Assembly (NCBI GenBank): GCA_034509495.1
Contig: CM067513.1
Location: 18,711,049 to 18,775,048 of the forward strand
Direction of reading: 5' to 3'
DNA length: 64,000 nucleotides
Source of the DNA: Acestrorhynchus altus
Taxonomy: Eukaryota; Chordata; Actinopteri; Characiformes; Acestrorhynchidae
The position numbers were made by a program, and so were the translations under genes. Under the pieces are notes generated by a model. The model was given only the letters and a program-made list of their open reading frames with translations. It did not search any database and had not been told where the DNA came from. Below are positions 36,001 through 46,378 of the stretch, in pieces (within the stretch, counting starts at the first letter, position 1; each line of letters opens with the position of its first letter).

Positions 36001-38895
36001 ATCATAGTTTAGACCTCATGGTTCAAGATGAATTTGGTATATCAGGACAGAAAGCAACTAAGGATTTCTATTTATTCCTTTTTATTTTTATTTTAGACAC
36101 AAATAAGCCAATGCAAACCATAGCATGCTAACAGTTTAAACCTGAAGGCAGATACCCGAACATTTTTCATGACAAATCCCACCTCTATTCACATTTACTG
36201 TTCTTTAATAAACTATGAAATCTACTTTTAAATGTTAAACAGGTCACTTAATGCCTTCTACATACTGACTGAGAAATGTCATTGAGCACATGTTGGGCTT
36301 GAAAGGCAGATAGGAGCAAATAAAAAAACTAGAGAGGTGAATGTGGTTACTAGGGTAAATTTGTATTTTTTCATAGTTGTTTCCCTGGTACACTAAGGAG
36401 ATGCTAGATGATTACTAATGTTTTGCCATGGCATCCCATGTGGTTGATAGTGTGCTCAAACACAAGACATCCTACCCACCATTTTAGCTCACTGCTGCTA
36501 TGAAATACCCCAGTTGCCAAAATGCTGGGTTTAACACTTGCGTTTATTTTCACTGTAGTGCAGCTGGGTGATGACAGAGAATAATTTCAAGAATAATGAA
36601 CATCAATACAATTTAAAGTGCTTTTTTCCAAACTTCTGAATTTACAAAGGGGCACAACAAGTGGTCACAGAAGTGGTCATTGTCATTCTGAGTGAACGGA
36701 AAGCACTTTTGTTAGTTGCTCTGGATGAGGGTGTCTGCCAATTACCACAAATATAAATGTAAATATCATTAGTCTCTGTACAGGAAAGCAGCCTTACATC
36801 ATGATCATGGATTTTCAACATATAAACACCTCAATATATCAGAATTAATTCAACAAAATAGCCTCTCTAGTGTTGCAAGACTAATGTGGGAATCATGTTT
36901 TAATAGAGAGATGGACTCATTAAACCTTTAAAAAGTTGTTCACCAAAAGTGGTTCTTCTATTCTATTGCCCTAAATAACTAACTAGCAATTTCATGTAGA
37001 GTGTAGAATAGACTTAAAAACTATTTTGTCCCACACGCCGTCAGACTGTACAACTCCTCTCTGGGGGGGAGGAGTAGTAACAGGAGAATAAAAAGATGGG
37101 AATGAGTAGGTGCCAAACCAACAGTCAACAGTTAACAGTAACCTGCAACCAGACCACCACACACAACTGGACTCTCTGTGCAATAACAGTTTTTTTTTCA
37201 AGTGCAATAATAATGTGTAATACCCCCTCCTACAGGACCCTCTTCTCATGCACTATTATCTATATTGTTTATTGTAATATAGTCTCTATATTCTATATTC
37301 TATATATTTATATAGGGTTTTTTTAGTGTTTAGTGTGCCTCTTACTAAATTATTTTGGGTTTTTTTGTCTATATATAATTTAGTGCTTCTTACTAAATTA
37401 TTTTTTTTATCTATCTTTCTACTCCTGTACTGTACTACTTCTGTACTGATGCTGAATCCCATGCTGCTACTGGAACCTTAATTTCTCTGAAGGAACCCTC
37501 CCAAGGGATCAATAAAGTTCTATTCTATTCCATTCTATTCTATAATAGAATATTCTATTCTATAATAGAATATTCTATTCTAGAATAGAATAGAATCTCT
37601 GTTACTGTATCACTTTCACAATCCTAAATGACAAACCTCATCCAGCATAACACACAGCAGTTCAGTACAAACTAACAGTGTCTTTAATCAGGGGTCTATA
37701 AATATGGACAAGAGGTGCTGAGTGTCTATCAACTTTTGTGAGAGAAGACAGCAAAGAAGCAAAAGTGGCTATAGCCTCCCACTTGGAGCAGTGCTCCACA
37801 AATCTTGTGTTTGTGTTGCATTGCAAATTGCCATGTGTCACATTTTTTAGCTCATCCATGTGCAAAATTAATAAATGAATATAACCTGAATGTTTTTATA
37901 ATCATTTTCCAAATTCGACAGGTGTTGAATGACACTTTACAGCAGACAAAATGGTCCATAAATGTTCCAGAAGAAGCATTTATCATGTCACGTATGAAAG
38001 GAAATGAAACACCTTTTGTTGGGGTTGTGAACTTCCCAGACCTTATAAAGGTATTACTACTAAAAGTCAATAGTTCACTTGTTTTATTTTTACCTGAAAA
38101 TATATTCTGAATGTGCTGTAGAACACTTTATTAAGTCTTTGAATTAAAGAAATGCTTGAATATTGGTCAGCCAACAATGTTCAATATGTCAATTTCCAAC
38201 TGGTTCCTTTGCTATTATTGTTAACAAACACTAGAGCAGGGGTGATCAAAAGGTCGATCACAATTTACCCTCATCACAAAGGTAGCAGGTATCAGCATAT
38301 CATCAATCTTTACTATGAAATTTGTCACTTGACTGACTTCCTCAATTACCAGTGCATAATACACCAACAAGCATCATGCACAAAAAGCTCAACAAAGAAA
38401 GAGATAATGGATGCTATCCTCTGCACTAGACACACTAGATACTCACTCAATCTCATCCAGGTACATACAGACCATGCCATCTATATTTTGTTTGCTCTGA
38501 TCCCAATTAGTTAAAAAAATGTGTCACAACAAATCACTTGAACATATTTTTTCTGTGCAGTTTAATATGGAGCAGTAGCAGAGATGGCATGTGTTCATAG
38601 CTATAGTGATTTTCTGGACAATATATCAGATATAACAAGCTGTTTCTTTCAAACGTGCAGACTCCACCTGATAGTTGGGTGTAGAACTTGCTTGGGACTG
38701 GGCCAAGACCACCTTTTAAGGATCTCAGTGTTGTTTTGGTCTGCATCCAAGTGCAATTACAGTTTAACACCTTCACAATTGAATCACACCAAGGGTGAAA
38801 ACAAAACAATTAACTTACATAGAATATTTGTAGAATATTTTAGATAGTAGAATAGAGTCAAATCATATCTGAAACTATATCTTGTCTACTTAAAA

Positions 38896-38976
<81 letters not shown>

Positions 38977-40420
38977 AATATACTTTTAGAGTTTGTTTGC
39001 ACCATTAGCATAGCATCAGGGTATTTATATTTTTATTGGAAATAGTTTTGTTCCAAGTACACTAAAAGTCTGCTTTATATCATTAATGTTAAAGAACACC
39101 AGCAACGGGCATTCAACATTGTTTTTCAAAAGTGATGTTTTTGGAATTTCGATGGGGGTCAATATCACTAATCTTACGAACCCCATCAACATGTACTTCA
39201 GGCAACTGGGAATGGTAAGGCTGTTCTCTTTAAGTGAGCAAAAGAAATATCACAACATAATAAAATACAATAATGCAATATAAGCAAATGCATTTATTGT
39301 GCATTTACTTTCCAAACAATTACATTTCTATCTACAACACAAAAACTAATAACTTAATTTATACAGATGGCTGCTAACTGGACTTGCATGTCTTGGGATG
39401 GTGTAGGTAATTGTTAAAAATGTTTATTTAAAAAAAGATCAAATAAATGTTTTTGTTGTAAACGTTCTTGTTTCACAAACATGCTCTTGTTTTCGTCTTC
39501 TTGAAGGACTTTGGACCACGTCTGGCTGTAAAACATTTGTTATCAATGACACGATAAAATGTGCTTGTATTCACCTCACCTATTTTGCATTATTGATGGT
39601 AAGTAGGTTGTGTCTTTTTAGTTCCAAAATATATTTTGTTTTACCTCTTTGGTCACAAATTACATTTTAAAAGGTGCAATTCTGTCAGTAATCAATCAAA
39701 AATATTCACCAACATTTATTTCAACTGTGCAAATATGTTGAAATAAAAAATTATTTAATTAAGTAGCTTTAAAGGATTAATGATCTAAACCAGCACTGTG
39801 TACTTCTGCACAGTAACAAATTAATTTGAGTAGAGTCTTCATTTACAACTTGTGTACAACAATGTCCAGAAATCTTATATTCATGGCTCATTCAAAAATT
39901 ATTAAATGACTATCTGTCATAGTCAAAAGGTCAGTTTCCCAGACAAGGGTTAGGTTAGTCCTAGATTACATGGTGTTGTGAAAGGAAATTTTTAATTCAC
40001 AGGAAATTAAATCATTATCACAGCTAAATGAATTATATTGCTGTAAGGTGTGTCAAAGTATGGAGTGCACTACTGATTGCTGCTGTCTTAAAAACAAAGA
40101 TTCAAAGGTTTCTTTAAGCAATTCTACAGAAAAACACTTTTTCTACTATTTTGTTAATCCTCCATGTCTGTAACAGAACTGTGTTTATACAGTATCAGTG
40201 AAGAATCTCTAAATTGCTTAAATCAAATTAAGGTTGTTTTCTATAATCATTCAAAATGTTGTTCACAGGTACACATTTCTTGGTACAAAAAACTTGGTTT
40301 TGGTTGGTAACTTCAAGTAACTAAATTAATTTATTATACAGCTTTTTTAAATAGCTTTGTAAACCTCCTTTATTTTTAACCTTTAGAACTCTAGGCCCAT
40401 TTTGTGGGATGTTTCCATAG

Positions 40421-40499
<79 letters not shown>

Positions 40500-43400
40500 C
40501 AAAAAATGAGAAAAGTATTTATAGGAGACAGTCACAGCCAAATATTGTTATTTTAGGTAAATATTTTTAGGTTATTTAAATTTGTCTTCATTAGTATTAT
40601 CCCTTCATTTGGACAGAGCTTTGGCATTTAAACTGGAGTTTAATTTGAGTTTGGAAACAAATGAATTTTAGAGAATCATGAGACCAATAAACTTATGGTT
40701 TGATAGGTCAGATAGGGTAAGTCCCATAGTTTGTAGGTTGGTCTGATCCTGAGTTATGAAGCCAAGAAATTACCACAAGAAAATCACACACAAAGTGCGA
40801 GTTAAGGGAGTTGTTCCGCCTTCCACCGGCTCCACATTGAAACCTCTCTTTTCTCAGGTCCCTGCTAGGTCTATTTTATATTTTAACTTGTTGTTTCAGT
40901 ACCAGTGATCAGTTTTGTGTCCACTATCCTCATGACAGTAATGAGTAAGAACATCTGGGGTTGATTATTTGTTTTAAAGAAATTCATTCAGCAGCAAGAC
41001 TTTAAGCACATACTTTACTGGTGCTGCTGGTGGTCTTAGACTTAAAAAGGTTAGGGATATTTGAAAATATTTGGGGTTACATGAATGGTGAGAAACAGAA
41101 AATGCTGTAAGTTTAAGACTGAACTTTGTAGGTGGGGCAACAGTATTTTACACATTTCTGAACAAAAACAAATAGTTTATACATAGAGGCCATTTTAACG
41201 GACAAATAAATGAATGAATCAGTGCCAATTCAACCTAAATCCACTACTCTTATTACTATTCTCTCACAGGCACAGACAAACCAAGTCATCCCAGAGGCAG
41301 ACGTGATATCACTGACCTATATCACCTCTATTGGTTGTGGGTTGTCTACATTTTTTCTTATTGTGGGTCTGTTCATTCATTGTGTAATGTGGTAAGTCAT
41401 TTACACTATTATAACCTCTAAAGAATGCATGCTTTATTGATTTTCTACATGCAATTAAGCACACATCCTCTCCACCAAATGCATTTCTGCACACTGTAAT
41501 ACCCAATAACTGTATAAGGAACAAAACATAATAATCATCACTGTGGTGACAGTTTGTCAAACACATTGACAAACTCATGAAAGCACGAACACTGTAGACT
41601 GAGTAATCTTATGTCCTGTTTTTATGTCCATAGGCATTCCAAATCCAGACTTAGTACAACAATCCTGATGAATCTGTTTGTAGCTTTGTCACTCCTGAAT
41701 ATAACTTTCTTGTCAAATCAGCAAATAACGAGCATGAATAACAGAGCGTCCTGTGTCAGCATAGCAACAGTTATGCACTTCTCCATGTTGGCCACATTCA
41801 CCTGGTTTTTCCTCCAGGGACTTCACTTCTACCTGTGCCTCAATTCAAATTACATGAAGATAAAAAATTACAAGCAACTAATCATTGTTTTAGGTTGGGG
41901 TAAGTTCTGAGGAATGAAAAAAATTTGGTATTCATTCATTGGTTCAATTATTTATTAGTTATACAGTGCTTAGCAGTTTTCACCCTCATCTGAATTGTTC
42001 AAATGAAAATTGTTATTAATATTCTATTGCTATCATGTTCTCTACTCAGGGTTTGCTTCGGGCATTATTGGCTTTTGCGTTAAGATTTAATGTCATCAAG
42101 TGTATACAACCCCAATTCCAATAAAGTTGGGACGTTGTGTAAAACATAAATAAACATAAAACAGAATATGATGATTTGCACATCTTGTTCAATTGAATAC
42201 ACTACAGAGATACAGAGACAAGACAATATATTTAATGTTTAAATGGATAAACTTTGTGTTTTTTGCAAATTTTCACTCATTTTGAATTTGATGTCTGCAA
42301 CACTTTCCAAAAAAGTTGGTACAGGGGCATGTTTACCGCTGTGTTACATCACATTTCCTTTTAACAACACTCAATAAGTGTTTGGGAACTGAGGACACTA
42401 ATTGTTGAAGCTTTGTAGATGAAATTGTTTCCCATTCTTGCTTGATGTACAACTGCAGATGCTCAACAGTCCTGGATTTCCATTGTTCTATTTTGCACTT
42501 CATAATGCACCACACATTTTCAATGGGATACAGGGGACTAGTATCATACTCTTTTACTATGAAGCCACACTGTTGTAATGTGGCTTGGCATTGTCTTGCT
42601 GAAATAAGCAGGGAAATCCCTGAAAAAGACGTTGCTTGGATGGCAGCATATGTTGCTCCAAAACTGTATTTACCTTTCAACATTAATGATGTCTTCACAG
42701 ATGGGCAAGTTACTAACACACCCCTATACCATCAGAGATGCTGGCTTTTGAACTTTGTGCTGATAACAATACAGTGATGACAGTCCTTTTCCTCTGTGGC
42801 CCAGAGGACAGGATGTCCATGATTTCCAAAAACAATTTGAAATGTGGATTCATCAGACCACAGGACACTTTTCCACTTTGTGTCAGTCCATCTCAGATGA
42901 GCTCGGGCCCAGAGAAGCCAGTGGTGTTTCTGGGTGTTGTTAATATATGGCTTTCACTTTGCATGGCAGAATTTTAACTTGTAAATGGAGTGACGAACTG
43001 TGTTCACTGACAATGGTTTTCTGAAGCGTTCCTGACCCCCTGTGGTAATATCCATTACAGAATGATGTTGGTTTTTAATGCATTGCCATCTGAGGGATCA
43101 AATGTCATGGGCATAGATTTCTCTAGATTCTCTGAATCTTTTAATGATATTATGGACTGTAGAGGATGTAATCCCTAAATTCCTTGCAATTGCACATTGA
43201 GAGGCATTATTCTTAAACGGTTGGACTATTTGCTCATGCAGTTGTTCACCCCATCTTTGCTTATGAATGACTTATGAGAGACCTTCGGGGATACTGTCTT
43301 TAGACCCAATAATGACACTCACCTGTTTCTAATTAACCTGTTTTTCAACCATTCCTCAACTTTCCCAGTCTTTTGTTGCCCCTGTCCCAACTTTTTGGAA

Positions 43401-46291
43401 CATGTTGCAAGCATTAAATCCAAAATGACTGAATATTTGCAAAAAACTATATTGTTTATCCACTTGGACATTAATATCTTGTCTTTGTAGTGTATTCAAT
43501 TGAATATAGGTTGAACAGAATTTGCAAATTATTGTATTCTGTTTTTATTTATGTTTTTCACAATGTCCCAACTTTATTGGAATTTGGGTTGCACAATAGT
43601 ATACACTGATACATTACCATTTGATATTAGGATGGAAAGGAGATGTAGATAACTTCTGTATAATACCAATAAATGTACACACAGGTTAGTTAGCATACAA
43701 CCATGATCATTTGTTTTTCTTAATTGAATGGGATTAATCACATAAAATATCTCAAATGAATCTGAACTGCTTCTTTTCAGGATTGCCAGCAGTGGTTGTG
43801 ATTGTGATTGCAGCTTCAGGGAATTATGATCGCGTACACTCTGTTCAAATGTAAGTTGCTGTCTGGGGCAATCCATAAACACAGTTACATTTCTCACTGA
43901 TAAAATATCAAAAAATCTCAAAACCATACATTTTGCTCTTACATTTACAGGTGCTGGATCACAAATGCATATGTCCAATATATAGTGAATGTGGGGTACT
44001 ACGCACTGATTTTCATTTTCACATCAGTAATCTTTACTTTGATCATACAAAAGATTACCCAGGCAAGATTTACCCAACATGGCATTGTCAGAACTTCATC
44101 AAAAAAAACAGCAGCAATACTTAGTCTTTTTGTCCTCTTGGGGCTGACATGGGGTGTGGCCTTCTTTAGCTATGGAGTTATGACTATTCCATCTTACTAC
44201 ATCTTCACTATTCTCAACTCTTTCCAAGGTAGGTGCTTTTCCTGCATTCATAAAGTCTCATTTATACATATGTGAAATGAGAAAGATTATTATGGCTGCA
44301 CCCATCTATATAAAATAACAAACAGAATTATATAAACGAATAAACAGAATAAACACTTTGGAAATATACACATGTTAAAAATACTTATGAAAAGGCAGTG
44401 GCTATGAATTAACATGAACATCCAGTGTAATGTAGTTCAAAGCATTATTGCACCTAAAATCTATTGCACATAAAATCTAATTAATAAAATTAGAAACTGC
44501 ACAAGTGAACCATAGTAGTTCATAGTGGTTAAGGGACGAGATGTACAGTTTAATGGCAACAGGTAGGAACTAACTCCTTTGGTGCTCTCTAGTACATTTT
44601 GGTGGGATGAGTCTTGCACTGGATGGGCTCCCGTGTCTCATCATTGTTTGGTAGAGTAGGTGGGAGTCATTGTCCATAGTAGCATGCAGCTTAGACAATA
44701 TCCTCTCCAACACAGCCATTAGAGTCCAGCTTAACTCCCACAAAACTACTGGCCTTAAGGAGCAGTTTGTTGAGTCTGTTGGTGTCTGTTGCCCTCAGCC
44801 TGTTGCCCCAGCATGCAACAGCTTAGAGGACAGCACTTGCCACCACAGATTCATAGAATATCCTGAGAAGATGTTAAAAGATCTCAGATACCTCAGAAAA
44901 TAGAGGCAAGTTTGGCCATTCCTGTAAAGCCCATCAGTGTTCTTAGCCAGTTCTCAGTCCAGTTTATTGTCAATGTACTAGCAGATACTTATATTCTTCA
45001 ACAGTGTCCATACTGACCCCCCTGATGGACACAGGGGTCATTGATGACTTGTTCCTACTCAGGTCCACCACTAGTTCCTTTGTCTTTGTAACACTGAGCT
45101 CCAGATGTTTCAGCTCGCACCATGTGACAAGTACTTTACTGTCTCCCTGTACATGATCACCCATGCTGATGCATCCAACTATTGCAAAGTCATCAGAAAA
45201 CTTCTGAAGTTGGTTGAAGTCTGTGGTGTAGAGGATGAAGAGGAAGGGAGAAAGGACAGTTCCCTTGCAGGGCTCCAATGTTGCCAACCACTCTGTCTGA
45301 TACACAGTGTTGCTTAAGTTTTCATACTGTGGTCTGCCGTCCGGTAGTTAACAATCCAGAACACAAGCATCTTTGTCAACGTGTCACAAAAGATAGTGTC
45401 CAAATGATATTGAATGCACTGGAGAAGTCAAAAAGCATGATGGCGTCCCCAACTCCCAGGCAAGGCTGATAGGCAAACTAGAGGGGGTCCAGAAATGGCT
45501 GGACTATGGGTCAGGGCTGATCCAGGATGAGCCTCTCCATGGTCTTCATTATGTGGGACGTCAGTGCCACTGGCCTGTATCCCTTGATGTCACTGGGTCA
45601 AGTCATCTTTGAAACAAGAATGATGTAGGACATGTTCCACATCACTGAAACCCTCTGGATACTCTGGCCCATGCTGTAGACATGGTGAAGTAATCCACAA
45701 AACTGGGTAGTACAGGCTTTAAAAACCCTGAAGGAGACCCCATCAGGGCCTACAGCCCTATCACAGGAGAGGGACAGGCAATTAGAAGGGACAAGGAGGG
45801 GGAGTGGAGTTGACTTAAGAGGATCAGCAGAGGAGTCAGGACAGGGGAAGGCAGAGTCTGCATATCACACACACTGTCCTTGACTCATTATCTACAGGCT
45901 GTTCACCAGACCATTCTTAAACTTATTTTAATTAAGACCATAAACTCCTAAACTTATGGATTTTTTTCTTTCTCTCTCCCATGTCCAAAGCTAACCCTGC
46001 TGTATAAATATACAATTTATCAACATCCCCCTCTGGTCGACACCAGATAGCACAGCAGAACGACAAGAACAAAAAGAACTGGAGAGTAAGAGTTAAAAAC
46101 AGGTTAATGTGAAAGGCCATGCAGGTTAATAAATCATATGCACAGCTATGTCCCTAGTGTGGCATGAATGAACCAAGGAAAGGATTTGGAGGAGGGCAAC
46201 TTCACAGAGGGCAGCGTGGTAGTGTGGAGCTCAGGCACCATCAGGACAGATCAGGCAGGACAGGGCATCTGAGAATCGTCCACCAACCAGA

Positions 46292-46378
<87 letters not shown>

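Noticed and set aside
38152..38514. A 120-codon plus-strand frame in receptor intron 8
   Set aside because: The flanking exons join in phase without it and it has no receptor-like sequence.
42333..42777. Frames of 128 and 111 codons
   Set aside because: They lie wholly inside the 42107-43591 transposon.
43574..43978. A 134-codon minus-strand frame
   Set aside because: It is antisense to receptor exons 14-15 and partly transposon end.
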